A stretch of DNA of 64,000 nucleotides, taken from assembly GCA_937873035.1 (NCBI GenBank), contig CALMVA010000081.1, positions 1 through 64,000 on the forward strand. The letters are read 5' to 3'. Shown in pieces: positions 1-7,903 of the stretch. The notes beneath the pieces are model-generated. The model searched no databases. It was not told where the DNA came from and saw nothing but the letters and a program-made list of their open reading frames with translations. A program made the position numbers and the translations under genes. This DNA comes from an uncultured Sphingomonadaceae bacterium (GTDB lineage Bacteria > Pseudomonadota > Alphaproteobacteria > Sphingomonadales > Sphingomonadaceae). The stretch's first letter is position 1. Every line of letters begins with the position of its first letter.

Positions 1-1
1 C

Positions 2-1159
2 GATGTGAAGGATGGCGAGAACTGCTTTGCCTCCCATGAGCATCGCGCAGGCACGCTGGGCAGCAAGTGCATCTACCTCAATCCGTTCGGGCTGCTGGGC
101 TTGCCCAATACGCGCATCAATCCCTTCCAGTTGCTCAAAGACGTGATTGCAGGCGGCGGGGAGATCGACACGCAGGCCGATGAGATCGCCTATATGCTGG
201 TCTCCGGCAAGGATGAGGACTGGGCGAAGCAGGGCGCAAAGCGCATCCTTTCCGTCCATCTCGAATATCTTGCCATGCGCGACCCTGAGAACTGCAACCC
301 CGGCGGGCTGTGGCGTTTCGTCAATTCTTCATCGGAGGAGCTGGAAGCCAGCTTTCAGATGATGATGAGCTGCGGCATTGAAGGGATTGCGCGCCGCGCT
401 GCGGCGGAAGCCGCCACCTATTTCGATGCGCCAAAACAGTTTGAGGCCTATAAGGCGGAAGCCATACAGGCGCTTGCCGCCTTTGAAGCGGGCAAGTCGC
501 TGGAGCGCAGCACCGCTGCCCACGACTTTGATTTTGGCAGGCTGAAGCATGAGCCTTGCACGGTCTATCTGATGACGCCGAGCGATAAGCTCGCGGTTGC
601 AGCGCCTTGGATTACCCTCGTCGTCAATTACGCCATTGAGACGATAGCCCGTCAGAGTGGGCAGCTGCGGACGACGTTCATCCTCGATGAATTCCCGCAA
701 CTGCCCGCCGCGCCAGCGGTGATGAAGGCGCTGCGGCTTTATCGCGGCAAGGGCATACAGGTCTGGATATTCTCGCAGGGGCGCTATTCGATGGAAGGCC
801 GCTGGAGCAAAGAGGCGGTGAAGGAGTTTGAGGATCAGGCCAGCATCTTCACGATGACGGGCGTTGAAGACCCCGAGCTTATCAAGGATCTGGAGCTGTG
901 GTCGGGCAACCGGACGATTGTCACCCATGGCCTCAATGTCGGCGGCGGCGCGGTGGAAACCGCCGGTTCCAATCGCGGTGAAGCCCGCCGTCCTGTCCTG
1001 CAAAGTGAGGATATCCGTGGCATTGGTGCAGGTCGCCAGATTATCAAGGTGGCGGGATTGCCGCCGCTTTTTGTATGCGAGCGGCTGCCTTACTACGCGG
1101 TCAATCCGTGGAAATCGCAGCTGCGCGATGTGCGCGATTTGCATTCCGGCAAGACATGA
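2..1159 (+). CDS. Type IV secretion coupling protein, VirD4/TraG family (5' truncated by window)
   Basis: C-terminal ~385 residues of a VirD4/TraG ATPase, the inner-membrane protein that delivers the relaxase-DNA complex to a conjugative type IV secretion channel. The reading frame is open to the left edge, so the Walker A motif and membrane segments lie outside. A Walker B-like stretch FILDEFPQLP (Asp at about codon 228 from the first in-frame GTG at base 5) is clear, as are the conserved blocks LYRGKGIQVWIFSQ and RRPVLQSEDIRG typical of the TraG C-terminus. No other transfer gene follows it; the next gene is the element's recombinase module. It could belong to a mobilisable island rather than a self-transmissible ICE. 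Confidence 0.85.
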   Translation, partial: DVKDGENCFASHEHRAGTLGSKCIYLNPFGLLGLPNTRINPFQLLKDVIAGGGEIDTQADEIAYMLVSGKDEDWAKQGAKRILSVHLEYLAMRDPENCNPGGLWRFVNSSSEELEASFQMMMSCGIEGIARRAAAEAATYFDAPKQFEAYKAEAIQALAAFEAGKSLERSTAAHDFDFGRLKHEPCTVYLMTPSDKLAVAAPWITLVVNYAIETIARQSGQLRTTFILDEFPQLPAAPAVMKALRLYRGKGIQVWIFSQGRYSMEGRWSKEAVKEFEDQASIFTMTGVEDPELIKDLELWSGNRTIVTHGLNVGGGAVETAGSNRGEARRPVLQSEDIRGIGAGRQIIKVAGLPPLFVCERLPYYAVNPWKSQLRDVRDLHSGKT

Positions 1160-1183
1160 TGTGCGGCGCACCATGCGCCAAGT

Positions 1184-1213
1184 TTGAAAAGCCGCAGAAT
1201 TCTGCGGTATAAT
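1184..1213 (+). promoter_or_regulatory. Candidate promoter with a 16-bp palindrome in the spacer
   Basis: TTGAAA (1184-1189) and TATAAT (1208-1213) are separated by 18 bp. The perfect palindrome CCGCAGAATTCTGCGG (1192-1207) fills the spacer up to the first base of the -10 box. This is the expected geometry of a repressible promoter ahead of the small ORF and the recombinase. The boxes and palindrome are read directly; function and the repressor's identity are inferred. Confidence 0.55.
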
Positions 1214-1262
1214 GAAAACAGGCTCTCATAAAAGACAGGACGTGTCATTGGGAGTTGGGCGC

Positions 1263-1339
1263 GGGAGGAAAACAACGTTCCTCCCATATCGGAAGACGGA
1301 CAAGCGTAACTACAATCCCGCGCCTCGATGGAGAGGCGC
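1263..1339 (+). promoter_or_regulatory. Leader with two perfect stem-loops before the small ORF
   Basis: GGGAGGAA (1263-1270) pairs with TTCCTCCC (1278-1285) across a 7-base loop, and GCGCCTC (1320-1326) pairs with GAGGCGC (1333-1339) across a 6-base loop. The first stem hides a Shine-Dalgarno-like GGAGG and the second hides an ATG at 1328. The leader could therefore modulate translation. No T-run follows either stem, so they are not obvious terminators. Confidence 0.4.
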
Positions 1340-1363
1340 TGTCATTGGACAGCGGGGGATGAA

Positions 1364-1690
1364 ATGGTTCCGCTTACACCGGAAGAGATAGCAGAGCTGA
1401 GGCAACATCTTGCCGATCTCGATATTTCCGATGAGAGCAAAGACGAGCTGATCCGGCTCATCGACAGCATTGCCATTTCTTTGGTTGAACAGGCCTTGGG
1501 CCTCAGCCCCGTGCAGCTTTCCTTGTCTGCGCGCGCAAACTATGCTTTTCTTGGGGCATCCGAATGTGATAGCCTCGAAAAATCCGAGACTATTGAACGA
1601 GTTGACCTCCCCCATGATGAGCAGGGAGAGGGCGCGAAAAACAACAGACGCCCCCGGTCATACCGCAAGGGGCAGATTGCGCCCAGGTGA
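1364..1690 (+). CDS. Small acidic protein upstream of the serine recombinase
   Basis: 108-residue protein of unknown function starting MVPLTPEEIAEL. I chose the ATG at 1364, which has a G-rich AGCGGGGGA element just upstream. An in-frame ATG at 1328 sits inside a stem-loop and has no ribosome site. The N-terminal two thirds look helical and acidic, and the tail (residues ~75-108) is charged and probably disordered. Its last bases overlap the start region of the recombinase, so the two are surely co-transcribed and probably co-translated. A role as recombination directionality factor or accessory factor is only a positional guess. Confidence 0.6.
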   Translation: MVPLTPEEIAELRQHLADLDISDESKDELIRLIDSIAISLVEQALGLSPVQLSLSARANYAFLGASECDSLEKSETIERVDLPHDEQGEGAKNNRRPRSYRKGQIAPR

Positions 1691-1695
1691 TTAAG

Positions 1696-3408
1696 ATGTG
1701 CAGAAAAACCAATCAGAAGGCAGTCATCTACTGCCGCGTCAGTACCAAGAAACAGGCACGGGAAGGCAATGGCCTTGAATCCCAGGAAACCCGTTGCCGC
1801 GAGTACGCAAAGTATCGCGGGCATGAGGTTGTGCGCGTATTCAGCGATGATATGTCCGGCTCGCTCCTTGGGCGTCCGGGGATGCTGGAAATGCTGGCCT
1901 TCCTTCGCAAGCACCGCCGCGATGGCGTGGTGGTCATCATTGATGACATTTCGCGTCTTGCTCGAGGCATTGAAGCCCACCTGAAACTGCGCGCAGAAAT
2001 ATCCGGTTCTGGCGGCTTTCTTGAAAGTCCATCTATAGAATTCGGAACGGACTCTGACAGTCAATTAGTAGAGCATCTCTTGGCTAGCGTGGCGCAGCAT
2101 CAGCGTAGCAAGAATGGCGAGCAAGCAAAAAACCGGATGCGGGCGCGGATGATGAATGGCTACTGGGTGCATAATGCTCCCCTTGGCTATCGCTATCAGA
2201 AAAGCTCCTCGGGCGGCAGCGTGCTGGTGCGCGATGAGCCGATTGCCTCGATCATCGCCGAAGGGCTGGAAGGCTATGCCAGCGGGCGCTTTACCACCCG
2301 CGCGGAGGTCAAACGCTTCCTTGAGGCGCACCCCGGCTTTCCGGTGTGCCGCCATGGCTTCCTGACCAACGAGCAGGCGCATCGCATTCTGACGCGCCCG
2401 ATCTATGCGGGCTATATCGAAAGCGAAGTCTGGGGGATTTCACTTCGAAAAGCGCAGCATGAGCCGCTGATTTCGCTGGAGACCTTCCAGCGCATACAGG
2501 AACGCCTGAACGGCAAACCGTTCGCGCCTGTCCGCGCCGATATCAATGAGGACTTCCCGCTACGCGGTGTTGTCACCTGCGGTGAATGCAATCACCCGCT
2601 GACGGCCAACTGGTCGAAGGGCAGGAACAGCGCCTATCCCTATTATGTCTGCCGCCATCGCGGCTGCGGCAAGTTCGGCAAGTCGGTTGCCCGCGCCAGG
2701 GTCGAAGGCGCGTTTGAGGGTATCCTTCGCAAGGCGGTGCCGGGCGAAGGCGTTATGGACATTTTCACGAGGGTCTTCCGAAAGCACTGGGAATCGGGGC
2801 AATCCAAGTTCCGCGAAATGCGCTCGACGATGAAGCTGCAAACCGTGGCCATCGAAAAGAAAATCACGCAGATGCTCGACCGGATTGTCGAAGCGGACAG
2901 CCCCACCGTTATCAGCGCCTATGAGCGCAAGGTGGATGAGCTGGAGCGCCAGAAGCTCGTTCTTGCCGAAAAGACCGCCCGTTGCGGCACGATGGTGAAG
3001 GGCTTTGACGAGAGTTTTCGAACCGCTCTGGAATTTATCGCAAACCCTTGGAATCTATGGGAGAATGGCTCTCTGAATGACAAGCGGATTGTGCTGAAAC
3101 TGACTTTGGCCACCCATCTCCAGTATGACTGGAAAGAGGGTGTTCGAACCCCCGAATTATCCTTACCGTTCAAGGTGTTAGAGGATGATTTTGACCGTGA
3201 AAAGGTAATGGCGGAGACGGAGGGATTCGAACCCTCGGTACAGTTTCCCGTACGACGCTTTAGCAAAGCGTTGGTTTCAGCCACTCACCCACGTCTCCGA
3301 CCGCGATTGGCTGGGGGCGCTATAGCGACGGCTTTACGACTAGACAATGCCCTGTCTTGCGGGAAATTCGATTCAGGTTGGCTTAAAACAGACTCGCTTC
3401 GTCGCTGA
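1696..3408 (+). CDS. Large serine recombinase (integrase/resolvase family)
   Basis: Serine site-specific recombinase, the presumed integrase/excisionase of the element. Residues ~8-150 form the resolvase catalytic domain with Ser16 in YCRVSTKKQ and the DDISRLARG block. A 'recombinase' DNA-binding domain follows (~170-280), then a zinc ribbon (Cys295, Cys298, Cys319, Cys324) and a coiled coil (~355-425). ATG 1696 is preferred because AGGTGA lies 5 bases upstream; GTG 1687, overlapping the previous stop, is possible. The frame does not stop at the element border. It reads antisense through the tRNA-Ser gene, so about the last 65 residues are encoded by tRNA and host flank. The functional protein probably ends near residue 500. 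Confidence 0.85.
   Translation: MCRKTNQKAVIYCRVSTKKQAREGNGLESQETRCREYAKYRGHEVVRVFSDDMSGSLLGRPGMLEMLAFLRKHRRDGVVVIIDDISRLARGIEAHLKLRAEISGSGGFLESPSIEFGTDSDSQLVEHLLASVAQHQRSKNGEQAKNRMRARMMNGYWVHNAPLGYRYQKSSSGGSVLVRDEPIASIIAEGLEGYASGRFTTRAEVKRFLEAHPGFPVCRHGFLTNEQAHRILTRPIYAGYIESEVWGISLRKAQHEPLISLETFQRIQERLNGKPFAPVRADINEDFPLRGVVTCGECNHPLTANWSKGRNSAYPYYVCRHRGCGKFGKSVARARVEGAFEGILRKAVPGEGVMDIFTRVFRKHWESGQSKFREMRSTMKLQTVAIEKKITQMLDRIVEADSPTVISAYERKVDELERQKLVLAEKTARCGTMVKGFDESFRTALEFIANPWNLWENGSLNDKRIVLKLTLATHLQYDWKEGVRTPELSLPFKVLEDDFDREKVMAETEGFEPSVQFPVRRFSKALVSATHPRLRPRLAGGAIATALRLDNALSCGKFDSGWLKTDSLRR
3209..3298 (-). tRNA. tRNA-Ser (anticodon GCU), CCA encoded
   Basis: On the minus strand the acceptor arm GGAGACG (3298-3292) pairs with CGTCTCC (3219-3213), followed by discriminator G and an encoded CCA (3211-3209). 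The anticodon loop reads TTGCTAA, giving anticodon GCT for serine AGC/AGU codons. A long variable arm, as expected for tRNA-Ser, precedes a perfect T-arm GAGGG-TTCGAAT-CCCTC. The tRNA is intact although an integrated element abuts its 3' end, which fits integration that regenerates the 3' part of the gene. Confidence 0.95.
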
Positions 3409-3473
3409 CGGCTTGCAGCGGCCCCGCCGCGCGATTCTACATCGCGTTGAAAGATAACAATTTGGAGGTTCGC

Positions 3474-4229
3474 ATGGTCGGAACATGGGCAGGGCGCCTG
3501 GCGCTCAGCATCGCAGCGGGGGTGATGGCCCTCTCGCCTGCGTTCGCCCCGGTTTCGCTTGCGCAGATCAAGTCGGTTGATCCCAGTGCGACGTTCGAGG
3601 TGCCACCGGCTCCTGCCAGTGCCGCCACCGCAGCCCCGGCATCATCGGGCGATGCGGCGATCCAGTCAGACCTTGCTGGCCCGAATGATGTAGCGGGCAC
3701 CTCAGGCGTTTCGGACAGCATAAGCACCGGCATCACCGAGCCCAGCAAGACCTATAAGAAGGACGATCTCATTGGTGCTGCTGAGGGCGTTTTCGGCAAG
3801 GGAGCCAAGGGTTTGGCCGAAATGCTTGAGAAGATTCTGAAGGATCAGGGCGAGCCGAACGCCTATATCGCCGGGCGCGAGGCCTCTGGGGCGATTGGCA
3901 TCGGCCTGCGCTATGGCTCCGGCACGCTGATGCACAAGGTGGAAGGCGAACGCCCGGTCTACTGGACCGGTCCGTCACTGGGCTTCGATCTTGGTGGAGA
4001 TGCGGCCAAGACCTTCGTTCTTGTCTATAATCTTTATGACAGTCAGGATCTCTACAAGCGGTATCCGCAGGTGGAAGGCCGCGCCTATTTTGTCGGCGGG
4101 CTATCGGCGACTTATTTGCGGCGCGATGATGTCGTCATCATCCCTATCCGCCTGGGCGTTGGCCTGCGGCTGGGCGCAAATATCGGTTACATGAAATTCA
4201 GCGAAAAATCGCGCTGGCTGCCATTTTGA
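3474..4229 (+). CDS. eipA: EipA-family (DUF1134) envelope protein
   Basis: 251-residue exported protein of the DUF1134 family, whose Brucella member EipA is a periplasmic beta-barrel protein needed for envelope integrity. The N-terminus (to about residue 31, ending FAPVSLAQ) is a signal peptide. A low-complexity Ala/Pro/Ser linker (~40-90) precedes the conserved domain (~125-251) with GIGLRYGSGTLMHK and the Gly-rich LGVGLRLGANIGY block. ATG 3474 has GGAGG 5 bases upstream; an earlier in-frame ATG at 3447 lacks one and would spoil the signal peptide. It is the first chromosomal gene beyond the tRNA border. Confidence 0.85.
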   Translation: MVGTWAGRLALSIAAGVMALSPAFAPVSLAQIKSVDPSATFEVPPAPASAATAAPASSGDAAIQSDLAGPNDVAGTSGVSDSISTGITEPSKTYKKDDLIGAAEGVFGKGAKGLAEMLEKILKDQGEPNAYIAGREASGAIGIGLRYGSGTLMHKVEGERPVYWTGPSLGFDLGGDAAKTFVLVYNLYDSQDLYKRYPQVEGRAYFVGGLSATYLRRDDVVIIPIRLGVGLRLGANIGYMKFSEKSRWLPF

Positions 4230-4288
4230 GCAGACGCGCAAAGGCATAACAACCAGAAGCAGAAACTTCGGGTCGCACCAAACTATAA

Positions 4289-4320
4289 GGGCCGCGTATC
4301 GAGTGCGCGGCCCATTTTAT
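4289..4320. terminator. Bidirectional rho-independent terminator between eipA and pyrC
   Basis: GGGCCGCG (4289-4296) pairs perfectly with CGCGGCCC (4306-4313) around a 9-base loop and is followed by ATTTTAT. On the minus strand the same stem is followed by TTATAGTTT, so it can serve both convergent genes. Confidence 0.75.
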
Positions 4321-4321
4321 G

Positions 4322-5359
4322 TCAGCCGACAAGCCGCCAGCCCAGCGTCTCGCCTGCATGGAAGGGGGCAAGCGAGGTGCCCGCGGCGGGCACCGCCTGG
4401 GGCACCGTTTCGCCGCCACGTTCGAGCGTGATCGTGCCTTCATTGACCGGCAGGCGATAAAAGGCCGGGCCATTGAGCGCGGCGAAGGCTTCCAGCTTGT
4501 CGAGCGCGCCTTCCTCATCGAACACGGCGGCATAGCTTTCAATCGCATAAGGCGCGTTGAAAATGCCTGCGCAGCCGCATGATGTTTCCTTGGTTTCAAT
4601 CGCATGGGGCGCGGTATCGGTGCCGAGGAAGAATTTGGGCGAGCCAGAGGTCGCCGCCTTGCGCAGCGCCAGCCGATGCTTTTCGCGTTTGACGATGGGC
4701 AGGCAATAGAGATGCGGGCGGATGCCGCCCACCAGCATCGCGTTGCGGCTGATATGCAGGTGCTGCGGCGTGATCGTCGCGGCCACATTGGGGCCGCTCG
4801 CCAGCACGAAGTCAGCAGCTTCGGCCGTTGTAATATGCTCAAAGACGATGCGCAGGTCTGGAAAATCGCGGACCACGCCGTTCAATATGCGCTCGATGAA
4901 CACCGCCTCGCGGTCGAACACGTCCACTTCATGGTCTGTGACTTCGCCGTGGATAAGGAAGGGAATCCCGATCTTCTGCATCCGCTCCAGCACGCGGGCG
5001 ATATTGGCGATGTCGGTCACGCCGTGCGCCGAGTTGGTCGTGGCGTTGGCGGGGTAGAGCTTGGCGGCGGCGAAGGCGCCGCTTTCAAAGCCACGTGCAA
5101 TCTCGTCCGGGTTAGTCGCGTCGGTCAGATAGCAGGTGATGAGCGGCTCAAAGTCGCTGCCGTCTGGCAGAGTGGCCATGATCCGCGCCTTGTAGGCAAG
5201 CGCCATTTCAGGCGTCGTCACGGGCGGCTTGAGGTTTGGCATCACGATCGCGCGGCGGAACTGGCGGGCGGTATAGGGCGCGACGGCTGCCAGCATCTCA
5301 CCATCGCGCAGGTGCACGTGCCAGTCATCAGGGCGGCGGATGGTGATGCGGTCAGTCAT
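4322..5359 (-). CDS. pyrC: Dihydroorotase (class II, PyrC)
   Basis: Zinc amidohydrolase that cyclises N-carbamoyl-aspartate to dihydroorotate in pyrimidine biosynthesis. The 345 residues match the short class II (E. coli-type) enzyme. Visible metal ligands are His14 and His16 ([10 protein letters not shown]), the carbamylated Lys in AAKLYPAN, His in LIHGEVTD, His in FEHITT and the catalytic Asp in LGTDTAPH. The ATG at 5359 has GGAG a few bases upstream and gives the family N-terminus; an ATG at 5383 has no good site. It is convergent with eipA and divergent from ygfZ, with a structured repeat between. Confidence 0.95.
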   Translation of the reverse strand: MTDRITIRRPDDWHVHLRDGEMLAAVAPYTARQFRRAIVMPNLKPPVTTPEMALAYKARIMATLPDGSDFEPLITCYLTDATNPDEIARGFESGAFAAAKLYPANATTNSAHGVTDIANIARVLERMQKIGIPFLIHGEVTDHEVDVFDREAVFIERILNGVVRDFPDLRIVFEHITTAEAADFVLASGPNVAATITPQHLHISRNAMLVGGIRPHLYCLPIVKREKHRLALRKAATSGSPKFFLGTDTAPHAIETKETSCGCAGIFNAPYAIESYAAVFDEEGALDKLEAFAALNGPAFYRLPVNEGTITLERGGETVPQAVPAAGTSLAPFHAGETLGWRLVG

Positions 5360-5407
5360 TTCAGCTCCGAATGTTGTCGTCATGGCTTGGGACTTCGATC
5401 TTTACAT

Positions 5408-5514
5408 TCTAGAGCGTGTTCGGTTTTGATTGAATCAAAACCGCGCCCCAGTTTTTTGTTTTCCGCAATTTCCGAGCCGTTCGGTGGTTCCACCTCACTC
5501 GAAATCGCTCTAGA
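5408..5514. repeat. 107-bp structured intergenic repeat with inverted TCTAGAGCG ends
   Basis: The element is bounded by TCTAGAGCG (5408-5416) and its exact reverse complement CGCTCTAGA (5506-5514). Inside are an 11-bp perfect dyad around one base (5421-5443, starting CGGTTTTGATT) and a GGTGG-TT-CCACC stem (5483-5494). Its compact, palindromic, protein-free form resembles a MITE or intergenic palindromic unit. The last base is also the A of the first possible ygfZ start codon. No second copy was seen in this window. Confidence 0.65.
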
Positions 5515-6179
5515 TGAAGGCCATGGCAGAAACCACGCTTTCCGACCGCGCCGTCATCCGCTTGTCCGGTGACGATGTCCGCGGCTTCTTGCAAGGGCTT
5601 GTGACAAACAATGTGCTGGGTGATCTCCCCGTTTGGGCGGGGCTGCTGACGCCACAGGGCAAGGCGCTGTTCGATTTTTTCCTCTGGGCCGATGGCGATG
5701 ACATTCTCGTCGATTGCGAAGCGGCGCAGGCCGATGCGCTGGTGAAACGCCTGTCCAGCTACCGGCTGCGGCGCGCCATCACCATCGCGCGCGAGGCGGC
5801 GCTCGCGGTGCATTGGGCACCCGGTGGCGGCGAGGGCGTTCCCGATCCGCGCCTCGCAGAGCTTGGCCGCCGCTGGATTGCGCCGCCGTCCGCCCCCGCA
5901 AAGGGATACCACGCCCATCGCCTGTCGCTGGGCGTGGCCGAGGGCGCAGCCGAGCTGGGGCAGGACAAGACGTTGTGGCTTGAGGCCAATGCCGAGGAAC
6001 TGAACGGCGTCAGCTTCACCAAGGGCTGCTATGTCGGGCAGGAAAACACCGCGCGGATGCATTACCGCCAAAAGGTAAACCGGCGGCTGTTCGTGCTGCC
6101 CGATGGCCGTGTGGAGCGGCGTTCGGTTGAGGCGCCGGGCGATGCGCTGGTGCCGGGCTGGCTGTCCGCCGCGCTTTAG
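5514..6179 (+). CDS. ygfZ: YgfZ/CAF17-type folate-binding protein
   Basis: 221-residue member of the GcvT-like YgfZ family, tetrahydrofolate-binding proteins that support maturation or repair of some iron-sulfur enzymes. The diagnostic motif KGCYVGQENTAR is present near residue 167, and the N-terminal GDDVRGFLQGLVTNNV block is typical. At 221 residues it is shorter than the E. coli protein, as is usual in alphaproteobacteria. ATG 5514 touches the end of the upstream repeat and ATG 5523 is an alternative; neither has a strong ribosome site. Its stop overlaps by 4 bases the stop of the convergent membrane protein. Confidence 0.85.
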   Translation: MKAMAETTLSDRAVIRLSGDDVRGFLQGLVTNNVLGDLPVWAGLLTPQGKALFDFFLWADGDDILVDCEAAQADALVKRLSSYRLRRAITIAREAALAVHWAPGGGEGVPDPRLAELGRRWIAPPSAPAKGYHAHRLSLGVAEGAAELGQDKTLWLEANAEELNGVSFTKGCYVGQENTARMHYRQKVNRRLFVLPDGRVERRSVEAPGDALVPGWLSAAL

Positions 6180-6421
6180 CGCGCAGTCCGCAAGCGCCAG
6201 AGCGTGTAGAGGCCAATCGCCATCCACACGATGTTGAGCGCGGCAGAAGGAATCGCGCCATTCCAACCGCTGTTGATGATGAAGCCGGCAGCCCCCACTA
6301 CATTCATCCACTGATAAGCGGGTGAGCGGCCATGGAGCTTGCCCGTTGAAAGAAGAATGTAGCTGGCGAGGATAAGCAGCGCGCCGACCCAACCTACGGT
6401 TTCAATGAACAATGTTTCCAT
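6176..6421 (-). CDS. Small membrane protein, CBU_0592-like
   Basis: 81-residue hydrophobic protein with about three membrane segments (IETVGWVGALLILASYILLS; WMNVVGAAGFIINSGWNGA; ALNIVWMAIGLYTLW). The pattern is that of the small CBU_0592 family of conserved proteobacterial membrane proteins, whose function is unknown. It is transcribed against ygfZ and the genes share 4 bases at their stops. It could be a transport-linked PnuC-like mini-protein, but nothing here proves a substrate. Confidence 0.65.
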   Translation of the reverse strand: METLFIETVGWVGALLILASYILLSTGKLHGRSPAYQWMNVVGAAGFIINSGWNGAIPSAALNIVWMAIGLYTLWRLRTAR

Positions 6422-6595
6422 GAGTCGCGGCTAGCCGTTGCGGCGTGCCGGGGCAATGGACGTGATCGCCCGTGCGCGCGTTGCGACGGGGAGTGCAGCG
6501 GGCGTGCGCATTTGGTGCTATAGCTGCGGGTGTCAGGGGGATCTCACGGCAGGCGGATCACGCGGTTCCGTTTGCGGATGACTGGAGATCTACAA

Positions 6596-6994
6596 ATGCA
6601 GCTATCCCGATATGCCTTGCGGGCGGCACTTCCGCTCGTTCTTCTGCCGCTGGCATCTGCGCTTCAGGCGCAAATGACGCCCGAACCTGCCCCATCGCCA
6701 GCGCCCGCGGAAGTGCCACCGGCGTCTCCGTCGCCTGAGGCTCCACCCGCGCCGCCCGCACCCCAAGCGCCGGTAGCGACGCCCGATGCGGCTCCGGCAA
6801 CACCGGCACCTTCAACACCGGCGGAAACCAATGTGACACCGCCCGGTGTGGTGCGCTGGGCACCGCCGGTGCAGACGCTCGCACCCGCGCCGCAAACCAG
6901 CTATCCGCCCTGTTCTGCCACCGTGACGGACCAGTGCGTCAACACGCGACGGGGCAGTGATGCGCCGCGCCGTCCGCCGCCGCATCACGGTTGA
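6596..6994 (+). CDS. Exported Pro/Ala-rich protein of unknown function
   Basis: 132-residue protein with a signal peptide (MQLSRYALRAALPLVLLPLASALQA) followed by an almost pure Pro/Ala/Ser/Thr tract to about residue 85 and a short tail with two cysteines (YPPCSATVTDQCVN). ATG 6596 has GGAG 8 bases upstream, so the longer in-frame starts at 6530 and 6578 are rejected. The tract could be a periplasmic spacer or part of an anchored surface protein. The ~170 bp before it contain no gene. Confidence 0.6.
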   Translation: MQLSRYALRAALPLVLLPLASALQAQMTPEPAPSPAPAEVPPASPSPEAPPAPPAPQAPVATPDAAPATPAPSTPAETNVTPPGVVRWAPPVQTLAPAPQTSYPPCSATVTDQCVNTRRGSDAPRRPPPHHG

Positions 6995-7089
6995 TCTGGA
7001 GCATTGCGCCCATAATTGCCTTGCCCTGATCGATCCTGCCGCTAAGCCCCTGAAAGCATTTCGGGGGAGGCGGGGAGATCGATCAGGCG

Positions 7090-7833
7090 TTGCAATCGCT
7101 GGGGCTGGCGCCGCAGGCGCTGGCAACCCTGTTGTCAATCGTGTTCGGGGCGGCGGTGGTGCGCGGGCTGACGGGCTTTGGCTTCGCCATTCTTGCCGTG
7201 CCGCTGCTTGGCCTTGTTATTCCGCCCGCGCACGCCGTGCTGTTGGCGATTGTGCTCCAGATGCTGATCGGCCCCTTTGGCGTCAGCAAGGCACTGGGGC
7301 ATATTGACGCCCGGCTGGTTGCGGGCGTGGCCGCAGGGGCTGCCCTTGCCACGCCGCTTGGCCTGCTGATTCTCTCGATGACGCCGCCAGACACGGCGCG
7401 CCTCGTGATCGCTGCCATCGCGGTCGGCTGTTTTGGCACATTTCTGGTGAAGCGCGCGCCGCTGCCCAGTCGCGCGCGCTCGCACATTGCGGCAACCGGC
7501 GTGGCGGCGGGGCTGCTCAATGGCTTTGCGGCCATGCCTGGCCCGCCGGTTATTCTCTATTTCGTGCGCAGCGGCGTGACGCCCATGGCCGCGCGTGGAT
7601 CAATGATCCTCGTCTTCTTTGCAGCGGCAACCGCCGGAACCGTAACGGCGGCGCTGCGGGGGCTGCTCGATGCCCGTCTGCTGATGCTGGTGGCGGCGTG
7701 CTTCCCGCTGATGCTGGCGGGCAACCATATCGGCTCGCGCTTTTTTGGCGTTATTCCTGAGCGCGTCTGGCGGTCGATTGTCATCATCCTGCTCTGCGTC
7801 TCGGCGGCAGGTGCGCTCATGAAGCTGCAATAG
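7090..7833 (+). CDS. TauE/SafE (DUF81) family membrane permease
   Basis: 247-residue polytopic protein of the TSUP/TauE-SafE family, often sulfite, sulfoacetate or other anion exporters. About seven to eight hydrophobic segments are visible. The two family repeats appear as GLTGFGFAILAVPLLGL near the N-terminus and GLLNGFAAMPGPPVILYF near residue 140. The best start is TTG 7090, preceded at a distance by GGGGAG; GTG 7141 would remove most of the first segment. Nothing nearby indicates the substrate. Confidence 0.75.
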   Translation: MQSLGLAPQALATLLSIVFGAAVVRGLTGFGFAILAVPLLGLVIPPAHAVLLAIVLQMLIGPFGVSKALGHIDARLVAGVAAGAALATPLGLLILSMTPPDTARLVIAAIAVGCFGTFLVKRAPLPSRARSHIAATGVAAGLLNGFAAMPGPPVILYFVRSGVTPMAARGSMILVFFAAATAGTVTAALRGLLDARLLMLVAACFPLMLAGNHIGSRFFGVIPERVWRSIVIILLCVSAAGALMKLQ

Positions 7834-7903
7834 ATGCAGCACCCCTTGACGCGCGCGCCGCGCAACGCCAAGCGAAATGCAGCTTTGAAGGGGTATTAAA
7901 CGC

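Larger units (their letters stand above)
1..3212. mobile_element. End of an integrative (probably conjugative) element at tRNA-Ser
   Basis: The segment holds a VirD4/TraG-type coupling protein, a small ORF and a large serine recombinase, and stops at the 3' end of a tRNA-Ser gene. A recombinase pointing at and abutting the 3' end of a tRNA is the classical architecture of a genomic island end. The coupling protein is a marker of conjugative transfer. The other end and the matching direct repeat lie outside the window, so the size and exact att core cannot be given. That it is an ICE rather than a mobilisable or decayed island is inference. Confidence 0.75.

Noticed and set aside
3139..3165. 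A second tRNA T-loop-like sequence (TGTTCGAACCC) inside the recombinase gene.
   Set aside because: It lacks acceptor and anticodon arms and encodes a normal-looking stretch of the recombinase.
4604..5572. A 322-codon plus-strand ORF over pyrC and its promoter.
   Set aside because: It is a shadow of pyrC: the minus frame has all dihydroorotase motifs, while the plus frame shows no family features.
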